64,000 bases of DNA from Artemisia argyi (GCA_030686995.1 CM060709.1:15963360-16027359); one strand, 5' to 3'. Positions 21,795-33,070 are shown, counted from the stretch's first letter. Notes: a model not told the origin generated them from the letters alone. Translations and numbers: made by a program.

Positions 21795-24293
21795 TATACC
21801 CTTACACTTGAGATTTGCTTGTCCTCAAGCAAATGAGCTTTTATTCTACTCGAAAGACAAGTTAGGGGTCATTTAACACTAATATAAAAGTAATTACAAC
21901 AAATAATCGTTCCACTAAAGACCAATAGACAAGCACGGAGGTCATACACAAGCACCTCACAAATAGTGTTTAGATACTCACATCTCTCGGGTGTAATAAA
22001 GTAATATAACATTATGGAAATGGAAGATATCTCTCACTACCTGTCATAGCAAAATAGATTACCATAGGCTTGGGAAAGGATCAAACCTCCACCACTTGGC
22101 GCAAGCACCTAGGATAAACTATCAAAGAGGTCTTTTTAAAGGGTTATAACGTTAGGTGTAGGGATATGAATTACACGGTTTTGTTGGATAAAGGGAGTTT
22201 TACTGGTGGTGAGTTAACAATCTTGGTTAATTACATGTACAAGATGGCGTTGCTAAGCCAAGACTAGACTCGACTTAAGCTAATAATTGAAAAATAACAA
22301 AAACCTAAAATGAACATAAAATGAAAACGGGATGGTAGTCCGTATGTTTTTTTCCTTCTTTTTCCTTTTTCTATTTTTTTTTCTTTTTCTTAAGTTTTTT
22401 TTCAATTTTTTTTTTTTTTTCATACACTCTTACCCTACCATCAAAAATAATACATCATAGGGGTTTGAGCAATCCCCTTACACTTGAATCTTTACATACT
22501 TTACATTAGACTATTCTAAAGACTCGAATTAAGAAAATCAAAATACTTGGAGCACTTTTAAGATTAACGTACGTATGGGGGTAATATATGTTGTTCTTCC
22601 CCATTACTCCATAAAACAAGTACTTACCCATGAGTCTCAATCGTCCCAAAACAATATGTACAAGGATATGACTCGACTTAGCAACCATGTAATCAATTAG
22701 AAAGTTAACTTAGGGTTTAACAAATAACAATAATGCACTAAAAATGAGCGCATACACGGAAGGCTAAGGCGATTTGGGTGTACATTTAAGTGGGGTGTAA
22801 CAAATTCTTCCTTTAAGTAAGATGCTTAAAGTTAGAAACGAAAGGATAGGCTCGGAGGGGTGTACTAGGGGTATCGTGTACTAAAAATGAGTACAACGCA
22901 AAGGGTGTGGGAAAAATTAGTTGACTTAACTAGCCAAGTAATATGACTTAAATGGTCAAGTAATTATAATACAGGTTTAACACAAGGGTGATCCTAATGC
23001 CTCTTATCATGTAGTAAATCCTACTACACGAATGTAGTCTTACTAGCGGTCTCGGGATGCATCACTAACGCAAGTTCTAGAATCTAAATGCTACCGGTAC
23101 ACTCATAAGCACCAATAATAAATGTTTTTCCTATCAAATCTAAAGGCGAACCTCACATTTTTGGGTGGAAAATTTTTCTGAATATACGGTTATGTGCTAG
23201 TCATACAACCTCCTATCCATGAGACGCTTGCTATGGCTAAAGCTTCACTCCTAAATGTTGTAAAAAATTTTAAATTTGGCGCTAAAATTACACTAACAAG
23301 TATTTCTCATAGTTTTATTACACATCTACTATCAAACAAAACAAACTCAAGCGAAAGTGCATATGTAAGGTATCATCTTTTTACCCTCCCCTTACACTTA
23401 AGATGAACATTGTCCCCAATGTTCAAGTAAATAATGTAAAACTGAAAAAGTAAAGAGAATGAAATCAAATACTCCCCTGATTCGCTCGGTATGGATAATA
23501 GGATGGTCAGGTTAAGTCTTCCTCCAAGAAAATGAACAATCAAAGCTTCCCTTCCAGAATATAAATCATCTTCTTGTCATACATAACCTGTTAAACCTGA
23601 GAAAACAACTACAAAAACCCAAAGCATCAATCCGAACAAAGATAACTCACAACTAGGTGTAATTCCAGACTTAGGAATAAAAACAAAACAATTAAAGATA
23701 TAATGCTTGTGGAATGAATGTTTGCAGATTTCCTGGAGATTATAAAACTTAATAATTCACAAAAACCATAAGACTCCGTTAGAAAAACAAAACTGGTAAA
23801 ATTTCCAGATTTTTACACGTGACGCCGTCAAGAGTAAACTCGTGACGCTGTCAGAAGTGACCTGCAGAAATTCTTATGTTAAGTTTCCGGAAAATTTCTG
23901 GAAAAACTTCGTCCTACTTCCTGGAAAATCCTGCAAAACATCATTACGACTCGATACAAGCATTTGACTCTAACAAGTACTAATACACATGTCCATTTAA
24001 TATTGTTGTGGTTCATGCTCAATTTTGTTCTTATAAACAAATTTGGATCTCCCTTACACTTATCTTTTGCAAAATACCTTTATATGCAATTAAGACGAAG
24101 TTAAAAACAAAATAAAGCATTTTCACAATTTACTTTGAAACATGAGCCACAAACAATAAAAATAAAACATGCATACGGAAACAAATAAAATCAAACAAAC
24201 AAACAAACAAACAAACAAATAAAAACACACAAAACATGGGTTGCCTCCCAAGAAGCGCTTGTTTTTGTTCGAGTCACGAGCCTGACTCTACCC
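21795..24293 (-). other. Nested element interior without long frames
   Basis: No coding domain is recognised. The phrase AAGTGTAAGGG (on the - strand) recurs at about 21798, 22475, 23388 and 24051, with a variant at 24320. A further pair of TGACGCCGTCA-type motifs lies at 23820-23855. (caaa)n repeats lie at 24194-24219. Confidence 0.5.
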
Positions 24294-25574
24294 TTATTTA
24301 ACGAAGATAGGGGAGGTTTTCCCTACACTTAGGATTAAGTGCGGGTGGAAGTAGCGATACATACCCTTAGGGTGTAAATATGCCTCGTGAGGAAAGAGTG
24401 GTGGATGAATTATATGCTCAAAGGGGTATGCTCCTATCATCATAACCTTACCTAATTCAATCGGGTTAATGGGTGGATTAAGATTTTCTCCTAGAAAGGG
24501 ATCATTTTCTAACAACTTCGAGAGATTCCTAGTTGGAAATCCATCTTGACCCAATAGACCCGGTTTAAACCCATAATGTTTCTTATGATCAATCATGAAT
24601 GGGTGATGTAAGTATGTAAGGTCATTTTCGACTCCTATATTGGATTCCTCTCTACAAGGCTTAGAGTCCACTACCTTTGTCCTAAGATTACCCGGACTAC
24701 ATGGGTTGATGGGTGGGTCGGCTCCTCTTTTGTCTCCTAGATGTATATCTAAGGATGAAAAGTTGTATGAAGATTGAGGTTCCGGTTCATCAACACTAGA
24801 TAATTCCCTAGAACTAAGAGTAAGGTTATCACTACAAGTATTCAAACCTATACCCTCTAGTGGTGTTTGGTACAAGGGTTCTACCTCTATTGGGGCTCCT
24901 ATAGTCTCTTCTACTTCTTCCGGGTAAGTCACGGGTGGGGTGTATTCCTCAAATGATGGTTGAGTATTTTGTGGGCTTATGTTGTTCACCTCATCATTCC
25001 ATGTGTCAGGATCTAGCCCTAACATTCTCCCAAGTATCTCACGTGCTTCTCTAGGCATCTCAACTTCTATGTCTGAATCATAAGGATCATCTTCAATATT
25101 CTGACTGCTATATACAAATTGCCCAAGAGATTCATCATCTGTTTCTTGAGATTCATCATCATCGATCATAAAACCTAGGTCTTTTTTATCAATGTGATCA
25201 TGTTTGGCTACATCCTCCATCACATCAAGGTCACCTATGTATTCATCCTGTATTATGGTAGGGCCAAACCATGACATGCAGCTAGGTGGCTCATACGAAA
25301 CTATCCTAGGTGAAGGCTCATATGGTGCATAGGTTTCACTAAGTGAGGCATTTTGAGGGGTTGATGGAGCACCTAAGGTGAATTCATTAAAAGTCTTATG
25401 CACTTGGCCTCTTTTCTCAAGGTACTCAATAAAATCAATATAAGATCTTGTCCTCCTCATTTCATTCATCCATCTTGGTATATCCAAACTGGTGTAATTA
25501 TATTTTTTTTGGTAAAACTCTAGTGTCGGACTTGGTGGATTCACGTTCTCCATAATGGTGAACGGAAGAGTCAA
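24294..25574 (-). CDS. Intact 426-codon ORF of a retroelement, unknown function
   Basis: An uninterrupted frame lies 171 bp downstream of the 5' LTR and primer site, where gag normally begins. The first ATG gives MTLPFTIMENVNPP; an internal ATG seven codons on (MENVNPPSP) is an alternative start. The N-terminal third has aromatic-rich YQKKYNYTSLDIPRW and a basic patch; the middle is acidic (IDDDESQETDDESLGQF); the C-terminus is proline-rich with HPKGMYRYFHPHLILSVGKT. There is no zinc knuckle, protease or polymerase motif, no signal peptide and no clear membrane segment. It shows no stops despite its length, unlike other element genes in the window. I do not recognise the family; it may be a divergent gag or a captured host fragment. 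Confidence 0.6.
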   Translation of the reverse strand: MTLPFTIMENVNPPSPTLEFYQKKYNYTSLDIPRWMNEMRRTRSYIDFIEYLEKRGQVHKTFNEFTLGAPSTPQNASLSETYAPYEPSPRIVSYEPPSCMSWFGPTIIQDEYIGDLDVMEDVAKHDHIDKKDLGFMIDDDESQETDDESLGQFVYSSQNIEDDPYDSDIEVEMPREAREILGRMLGLDPDTWNDEVNNISPQNTQPSFEEYTPPVTYPEEVEETIGAPIEVEPLYQTPLEGIGLNTCSDNLTLSSRELSSVDEPEPQSSYNFSSLDIHLGDKRGADPPINPCSPGNLRTKVVDSKPCREESNIGVENDLTYLHHPFMIDHKKHYGFKPGLLGQDGFPTRNLSKLLENDPFLGENLNPPINPIELGKVMMIGAYPFEHIIHPPLFPHEAYLHPKGMYRYFHPHLILSVGKTSPIFVK

Positions 25575-25729
25575 TGGGTTTAATTTACTAACAAAGGCAC
25601 AAAGAAAGAGATAGACTAAAGAAAACCTAAAAATATAAAAAATAAAAAATAAAATCTTACTAGAAAGGAATCTAGCAAGTAGACCTAATAAAAAGAAATT
25701 CTAACCTAGACAATAACTATTCCCCGGGC

Positions 25730-25745
25730 TGCGGCGCCAAAAACT
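25730..25745 (-). other. Primer binding site of the nested element
   Basis: The - strand reads AGTTTTTGGCGCCGC directly after the 5' LTR, a TGGCGCC-type tRNA primer site common in Ty3/gypsy elements. Confidence 0.8.
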
Positions 25746-27157
25746 TGATGCGTGGGAATCGCACCTTGCTTTACCTCTCGAGGGATCTCGCGAGGCTTAC
25801 AACCCCCACCAGGCAGTGTACCTGATCGTTGTAGTATAGTATAGTGACAAGTACCGGGGGATTGATCGTTCAGCTTAGGAATAGTGTCGCTAGGATTAGA
25901 AAGCCTAATTAATAGTTCTAGAGATGAAAGATGATTCTTTTTGTATTTTTATATTTTTATAAAAGCAAGTAAATTCTCGGGTTTTGAAAGAGTGGGCGGA
26001 ATTAGTTGCTATTCAACTAACCCAAAACTATTATATAACTAAATTAAACTAATGAAAATGAAATTAAACTAATATTACACTAAGGTTGTGAGCAGTATTT
26101 GGAAAAATTGTGTTTACTTAGACTTCATTACTCCCTAGATATCTCTTACATGTCAATTACTTGTTACACTTGTATGGATGACGGATTGTATTCCTTAATA
26201 CCATTCGTGGGGTGGCATACATAACTCCCCAACTCTATGAGCTCTTATCTCCTCCTACACCATGACCCAGCACAACTATAGGGATTGTAAACAGTGGCTC
26301 ATGCATTAAATACAACCAATAAAGACCTAGTACGCCTCGGTTCATGTTTCTTAAGACGTTCAAGCATGTTACCATTTGGAGATCTGCCAGTTTTCTTAAG
26401 CCTAACATATAATATCATTCATCCAAAAACAAGAATAGACAAGTAATCAACACATAATCAACATCTAGGTTTCATTAGATCTAAGCAAACACAAAGTAAA
26501 TCTAGCCTAGCATAGTAGAATTAAGATAAGAACAAAAGATAAACAACCAACACATAGACATATTGATTGAATTAAGAGTATACTTATCTCAATTACAATG
26601 CAAGGTCTCAAGGGTTTGAAACCCTTGAAAAACCTGTAAAAGAGGCACCAAAATCGTCTTTAGGGTTTCACCAAAACTTCTCTCTTTTAATGAAAAAAAC
26701 TAGAAAACTATATATAGGAAAAACACTCTGACGGCATCAAGAGTTAATTCTGACGCCGTCACCCCCGCCGCCATATACTTCCTCGGACGCCCTAGATCCA
26801 CTTGTGACGGCCTATGTGACGCCGTCACCACCTACGGTATTTTATTCTTTGCCACTTTGACGCCGTCACCTATCCATCTGACGCGGTCACCAGCTACGGT
26901 ATTTTATTCTCCATGTCTGACGCCGTCAAGAAGGAAGTCTTGACGCCGTCACCTTGTATCTTCAGCATGGATTTTTGGTACTTTGCCGTTTTCTTCACTT
27001 TTATGCTCCAAAAACGTCCAAAATAGCTTATTTTCCAGAATTCACTCTCCAAACACCTAAAATCACAAAAGGAACGATTTAGGGCAATATTTGATCAAAT
27101 AAAGTCGGATTCGGGCTTAAATGACCCCCTAAAAACGGATCATTTTTCGCCTCATCA
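25746..27157 (-). repeat. 5' LTR of the nested element
   Basis: 1412 bp. It differs from its partner mainly by one extra unit of about 21 bp near 26873 that adds one TGACGCGGTCA-type motif. The motif cluster spans 26728-26950 and the TATA box is at about 26709-26718. Confidence 0.92.
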
Positions 27158-27293
27158 GGTGTTCAATGAACAGTAGCGTTCAAGAACAGTGCCAATCGAT
27201 GAACAGTTTTTTTTTTCTTTTTTTTTTTTTTTTGATTGATTGGAACCCTAATCAAAAACCCTCTCAACGAGAGCTCTCAATAAAAGCACCAAT

Positions 27294-27585
27294 TGATACG
27301 ACCTGGTTAGGGGTTGTATCGAGATAAGGCACCACTTCAAGCGATCGCAAGCTCCTTAAGAATATTAGAGAAGAAAACCAGAGATATTTTTATTAGACAA
27401 ATCATACCTTTCATTATTGAATGATGCGGTATATAAATACCGAATAAGCCCTAACTTGTATCACAAGTCGATGCAAGATAAACTCACAAAATAAAAGATA
27501 ATTTCCTAGATAATGACTCACATGACTCTTTCCTAATATGACTCGAATACGACTAAATAAAAGATAGTTATCCAAAGGCGTATCA
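27294..27585 (-). repeat. 5' LTR of the outer gypsy-type element
   Basis: Partner of 19081-19372. The leader side (- strand) reads ATTGGTGCTTTTATTGAG. Confidence 0.88.
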
Positions 27586-27744
27586 CATACTACAAAACAA
27601 AAGTGAAGCTTAAAAAGAGAAAGGGTTCCATTAGTTAAACCGTAAATTTGGGAAAAAGACTCGATTGCATTTATCTTGTTTGAAACCAGGCAACTAATTT
27701 CACTATATGAATTCTATTTTTTTTCCTTCAAAAAACTAGCCATA

Positions 27745-27984
27745 TATAGTGCGATTTATCTTTCCACTAATCTAGTTCAGCATGAGCGCACTAAGCGTAT
27801 TGAAAGTCGACATTCATGCTGTTGTGATTTTGTGTCTTCGGGACAGGCTCGCGTGTTACATGTCCCATCTCGGTTTCATCATGTGGATATCTTCACAAAT
27901 GGTATTTCAAGTGCTTTATTTCAAGAGTTTCGAGCGAGCTTGAACTTCCGAAGTCCTCCCATTCCAATTACGACAGTGTGTTAG
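27745..27984 (+). pseudogene. Ty1/copia RNase H C-terminal remnant
   Basis: The translation YLSTNLVQHERTKRIES followed by DFVSSGQARVLHVPSRFHH, VDIFTNGISSALFQEFRASL and a stop is the conserved tail of copia RNase H (NPVxHxRTKHIEID, ADIFTKxL). The catalytic aspartates upstream are missing and the ID of HIEID is altered. A TGTTAGG sequence at the stop codon (27979) looks like the start of the 3' LTR, which fades within about 100 bp. It is a fragment with no upstream pol. Confidence 0.85.
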
Positions 27985-28524
27985 GATTGTTATTATTATT
28001 ATTATTCCAAGTGTACGTATTGCGTACTTAGCCCATTTGCATTAACTTCATTATTAAGCATCGTAAAATTATACAAGTACTTTATTATTAATGAGATCAC
28101 TATGGACAATTACTAATTTTAACAGTTATGTTTTTCTACGAAGATGCAAGTGAACAAAAAGAAAATAGGTTGTTCGAATAATCTATCCGAAAAGTTTTCT
28201 AAAAATAAATGTCGAATTCGGTTTTGAAGAAATATCTTAATAATCGTATACTATTACTTGACCATAAAACAAAAAAAATATGCGGTTGCATTTGTTTTAT
28301 TTTTGTTCACAAAACTAGCTAACCCGGCTTATATGAACCAACAAAGATGTGGTAAAAGAATAACTGACGTTGTATAATGCGAATAATGTTGTAAAAGAAT
28401 CCAACCGAGTGAAAATGCACAAATAATTAGTGGCACAATAAAAATAGTTTGAGGTGATTGAGGTTAAAAACATTATCCAAATGACTTGTACAGAAATACT
28501 GTGCCTTTTTATTCATAATCCAGA
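27985..28524. other. Decayed spacer with a scrap of LRR-derived repeat
   Basis: (tta)n at about 27989-28005, possible copia LTR remains to about 28110, then acgaagatgcaagtgaac (28139), which matches the blocks at 5135, 6205 and 54225. No gene. Confidence 0.45.
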
Positions 28525-28527
28525 TAA

Positions 28528-28792
28528 GAGCACAAGGTGCAGATGGAATTTGCAAGCTCGCCGTCCGAGTTGGCATAGGCAACGGCGAGCCGTTGCTCGC
28601 CGCCACACCAAACGGCCCTCGCCGTTGGTCACCTCCCCGTGGCCACGGCGAAGCAAAACCTCTGACAAAATGTCAGATCTTTCTTTCTTTTTTTTTTTCT
28701 TTTTTTTCGTTGGGTTTTTTATTTGGAGATGTGTTTGGTTTGTATATTTGAAGAAGACAACGTTTGCAGGTTTGTATCTTTGAAGAAGACAA

Positions 28793-28829
<37 letters not shown>

Positions 28830-29184
28830 AGTTTTAGTCCTTGTATTTTAGTTCTTGTAGTTTTAGTCCTTGTAGTTTTCTTATCAATATTTACAGTTTT
28901 GGTCCTTGTTTATTTGCATTTTTTTTAGCAGCTTAAATTTAAAACAAAATATAAGCATCAAATTTTAATTTTAGTTATTTTTTTTTGAATGAAATAAATT
29001 TAATTTGATTGAAAAATGAATAAAAAAATAAGTGTGTAAGAGGTGGGGCCCTAATGGGGAAGTTGAGGTTTGTTGTTTGGTGAGAGAGGGTTTGTTGTGG
29101 TTAATTGAAGTTGAAGTGTTTTGGTGATGTGGCATGGTGGGGCCCGAATGGGGAGCCTCTTGTTCAACTTTGCACCTTGTGCTC
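28528..29184. mobile_element. PIF/Harbinger-type element, 657 bp
   Basis: Perfect 14-bp inverted ends GAGCACAAGGTGCA/TGCACCTTGTGCTC are flanked by TAA on both sides (28525-28527, 29185-29187), the usual Harbinger target duplication. The left part is GC-rich with cggcgagccgttgctcgccg palindromes; a long T-run lies at 28799-28827, followed by repeated tagtccttgta words. No transposase is encoded. Confidence 0.85.
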
Positions 29185-29725
29185 TAAGAATTACTTTTAA
29201 AAAAGACTTTTTTTAATTTGTGCCATGATGGTACACAATTAGAACAATTTAATAAAAATAAGTTGCCATGTTTGAATGTTACTTGAAATTAATAATTTCC
29301 AAATTTGCATTCATTTTCCATATTTAATATTGTTTTATATGGAAATTAACATAATTTAGGAAATTATTGTGTTTAATAAATACACATAAACATATGTCAT
29401 AGTGGAACATATAGTAAAACAAATAATATAAGTAGGATTAAAAAGGAGAGGTGTTTTATTTTGGAGTCTCAAAAAGCCTCACATACCAATGGACCAATCA
29501 GAATCCTTCATTTAAAAAAACAATATTTAATAATAAAAAACACGGAATGATCATTTTTGCCAACTTACCAAACTTAACCCACCAACCCCACCCCTACCTA
29601 TCATTTTTCACACATCAGATATCACAAAAAAATCCACTTTCTCTCTCTAACCATTATCAAAAACCACTATAACAAATCAAAAATATCCTCTTTTTAACCG
29701 TTCAATTCATCAATAAAACACAAAA

Positions 29726-29804
29726 ATGAAAGAATCATCGAGTGCACAAGCAGATCCACGAAAAAACCGGTTCAAAATGAACCTACTGAATCTCGGGATG
29801 AAGG
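29726..29804 (+). pseudogene. Candidate first exon inside the MULE
   Basis: ATG at 29726 reads MKESSSAQADPRKNRFKMNL and continues to GMK before a GTATGA donor. I do not recognise the peptide. It lies about 280 bp inside the left end, where captured or transposase genes usually start. No continuous downstream frame is seen. Confidence 0.4.
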
Positions 29805-30609
29805 TATGATGCTTCTGACTAATTATTTAGTTGTTTTATTGGTTGTGTTTTTTAGTGTTTACACATTTGGTTGAGTTTCTGAGTAAAAAACTTTGTATAC
29901 ATGGATGCACACCAAGTGTTTGATGAAATGTGTGACTGAAAAGTATCACCAGTGATATTTGAAGTTGAACTGTATACGTGTGTATCACCAGTGATATTTG
30001 AAGTTGAACAGTATATGTGTATTATCACTAGTGATATTTGTATTTGACTTAACCGTGCAAATCACATAAAGCACACAGAAAATGAAATAATCGACATCTA
30101 AAATAACGAATACTTTAGTTTTTACCGTTATAGAATCATTATTAGTGTGTTTTACTAGTTAATTTTCGATAATTTGTGATGTTGTGATGATATATGTGAT
30201 AATATTAGAGATTAAAAGTTAGGTTTAACAGAACAAAAGATATGTTGTGATGCTTCTGTTTGATTTGTGGTGGATTTGTATGTTTAATGATTGTGCATGT
30301 TTCAAAAGGTTTTACCGCGGTATTTGAAAATAATATTGACTAGTAGTGTATTACATGTGATATAAAAGTTAATTATTGTTGATTGGTAGAATATCTATTG
30401 TGATAACAAATAGTTATTTGTTTGACATATGATATTGAAAACAAATGAACTATTCGTACACTAACAAAAATTATGAAAATATTTTGATGCACATTTGAAT
30501 GAGACCTGTGCAAAAAACAGCCTCATCAAACGAAAAGAATCAACAACAAGTGCAATTGTCGTTGAAGAAAGCACAATATCTCCACAACCAAATTGAAGAA
30601 TCTCAAACA

Positions 30610-30810
30610 CTTGTGATATCACAAGTTCCTCCATCACCACAATTGATTCAACAAATAGAAGAAAGCTGACACACATGTGATATCACCAGTGATATCACCT
30701 GTGATATCACAGGTGGTATCACCTGTGATATCACAGACCTGTGATATCACAGACCTGTGATATCACAGGTGGTATCATCTGTGATATCACATGTGATATC
30801 AAAGGTTCCC
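30610..30810 (+). repeat. GTGATATCAC palindrome array within an exon-like frame
   Basis: About nine copies of GTGATATCAC or one-base variants occur between 30614 and 30810. In one frame they read VISPVISPVISQVVSPVISQ before a stop. The surroundings (30500-30890) look like a glutamine-rich coding segment. Confidence 0.8.
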
Positions 30811-31470
30811 CCAAAAGTATCTGGGAATAAAATGAAGGTGTTGGTTGATGAACCAATGAAGATAACGATTGTTGAAGAACAAAAGTAAATAAAACAAGTT
30901 GATGAAAACAGTTGCGTTGTTATGTTTTAATCTATACAGTTATAAATAAATGTGTATAGTTGACAAGTTGGAAGTCAATAGTAGGTATTTAGTTTGACTG
31001 AATCATGTTATTTGTCACAAGAGATTCAAACTCACAGAAATGGGCCATAGTGAGCAATTGTTTAATCCATCTTGATTTGGGAATATTTGTTTGATAAAGT
31101 TTTGAGTGGTATTTAGTTTAATATGATAATGTGAAAAGTGAAAAGTGTCATACCTGTAGTATCACTAGTGATATTTGAAGTTGAACTGTATATGTGTATT
31201 ATCACTAGTGATATTTGTATTATCACTTGTGAAATTTTGTATATTTTATAGGTTTTTTTGTTTAGTTGTTAAGCTTTATTTTATTAGTGCTATTGAGTAA
31301 ACCTAACAATTCAGGAAATAAATAAATAAATAATATCAGAAATGATATACAAGTCCAAGATAAAATTAGCAATGCTATTAAAATAAACCTAACAATTCAG
31401 TAAAAAAAATCAATCAATCAACAAACTAATACTTCAATTGCAGCGACTGAGAAACCGCCTCCACTTTCAA

Positions 31471-31740
31471 CTACGCCGCCGCCCCATTGACATTTGAAAC
31501 TTTTCCCTTGTTCGGACAAGCATGTCTATTATCATCAATTAAACTACAAATATTACAACCCTTCTTTTGGTTCTTACTTTTCTCAATAGCTTTCTCACAT
31601 CCACCCTTAATACGGTCATTCTTATGTCCTTTAGGAGGATTCTTTATACCTATAAAATATTGAACAATATCACAAACTTTTCGGAGTGGAAGACTTGGCA
31701 AATCAGTCTCAACTTTTGACTTTAGCTCTCTCAGGTTGTC
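31471..31740 (-). pseudogene. FAR1-related zinc-knuckle exon inside the MULE
   Basis: On the - strand LRELKSKVETDLPSLPLRKV leads to IKNPPKGHKNDRIKGGCEKA and KGCNICSLIDDNRHACPNKG. The NPP..KG..RIKGG..AIEK..C-x2-C..H-x-C layout matches the C-terminal zinc-knuckle tail of FAR1-RELATED SEQUENCE (MULE-derived) proteins. The frame stays open to a stop after GKVSNVNGAAA. Upstream FAR1 DNA-binding and MULE transposase domains are not seen. It could be the transposase tail or a captured gene end. Confidence 0.6.
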
Positions 31741-31799
31741 TACAAAAGTAGTCCAGTATCATAGACAGCTTATCAGTAATTACAGCAATAAGAAACATA

Positions 31800-31995
31800 T
31801 TATCAAATATATCACTAGTGATACTACACATATATCAAACATATCACTGGTGATACTACAAATATATCAAGCATATCACTGGTGATACTACACATATATC
31901 AAGCATATTACTAGTGATACTACACATATATCAAGCATATCACTGGTGATACTACACATATATCAAACATATCACTAGTGATAGTACACATATAC
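31800..31995. repeat. Tandem array of ATCACYRGTGATAC palindromes, about 32-bp period
   Basis: Six units, each a 12-bp palindrome plus a spacer such as acacatatatcaa, lie at about 31808, 31844, 31876, 31908, 31940 and 31972. Two more isolated copies are at 32417 and 32457. Confidence 0.9.
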
Positions 31996-32589
31996 CATCA
32001 GCAAAATCATTTATTGTGTTTGTCTATTACAGTGAAAGACACAAAAACCATCTAGTACATAAAAAGTACGTAATTAATACCTTAGTGTAAAATCCAATAA
32101 TGATCTTCATTACATACTCAACATTAAACTCAGAAACAACACAAAAAATTCCAAGAACTCCATAAGCTTTTTTAGTAGCTGTGCAAGCATTTAGATAGAG
32201 CACTACAGAAAAGACTTCAAAACACTGTAAGCTACACCTTAATTAATAAATAATAAGCAATATTACACTATAATTAATAACTTATCAGTAACTTATACTC
32301 ACAGCTTATCCTCACAAACTTATATTTTCACCCTCATCAAAATGTCAAAAATATTATATAAGAAAATTAAACATCTTAACATAAACAACTTATAAATAAA
32401 TAGACTAACAATTGTCACTGGTGATACTAAACCAGCTTATAATCATCAACTTCAAATATCACTGGTGATACTAAACGTATGCTACAGAGCAGATTCAAAA
32501 CCACAATTAGACACAAAAACAGCATTCAAATGCAGTTAAAAACATAAATTCAGCTAACAACTTAATTAATAAGCAAAATTACAAAAGCA

Positions 32590-33070
32590 GATAACAAAAT
32601 TATCAAATATTTTTTACTTACACATTTCATCAAACATTTGGTGTGCAGCTTGATAAGAAGAAATATTAACAACTTGATTCACATAATTATCAACTGATTC
32701 AACAACATTATTAACCGCAACAATATCAATCAAATCTGCTTTTGAAACAAACACTTATTTCAGATCAAAAGAAGCCATAAAAAATGATGATAATGATCGG
32801 AACGGTGATGGTGATCGGAGTGGTGCTGGTGATGATGATCGGAACGGTGATGATGAAAGACACGGTAACTGTTGATCGAAACTGATGATAATCGGAGTGG
32901 TGATCAGAACATTGATGGTGATGATGAGATGATGATCGGAACAGTGATGGTAATCAGAATAGTGATGGTGATGATGATTGGAATGGTAATATAACTAATT
33001 TATTGATAGAAGGAATGAGAGCAGAGGAAACACACACGAAGTGTGTGTGAAATATGAAGCGAATGAAAAA
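32590..33070 (-). other. Exon-like segment and GATGAT-rich arm of the MULE
   Basis: On the - strand from 32780, MASFDLK is followed by a stop and then ADLIDIVAVNNVVESVDNYV and HQMFDEMCK, a frame I do not recognise. Between 32785 and 32995 a gatgatcggaacggtgatgg-type repeat fills the presumed 5' leader. Confidence 0.4.

Larger units (their letters stand above)
20405..27157 (-). mobile_element. Nested LTR element with one unknown ORF (LARD-like)
   Basis: LTRs of 1390 and 1412 bp (TGATGCG...CATCA) are flanked by a perfect 5-bp duplication GGTGT (20400-20404, 27158-27162). Next to the right LTR the - strand reads TTTTTGGCGCCGCAGCC, the usual gypsy-type primer binding site, fixing the orientation. 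The 4 kb interior holds a single long frame and no gag-pol. I count roughly a dozen substitutions between the LTRs, under 1 percent, so insertion is recent. Confidence 0.92.
19081..27585 (-). mobile_element. Gag-only Ty3/gypsy-type element, split by a nested element
   Basis: Two 292-bp LTRs (TGATACG...GTATCA) bound the element; flanking GATAC/CATAC is an imperfect 5-bp duplication. On the - strand the 5' LTR is the right one, followed by TTGGTGCTTTTATTGAG as leader or primer site. A purine-rich AAGGAGTGGGGAA lies just inside the left LTR as the polypurine tract. The only coding remnant is gag-like; no protease, reverse transcriptase or integrase remains. I count about 13 differences between the LTRs, so it is older than the nested insert. 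Confidence 0.85.
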
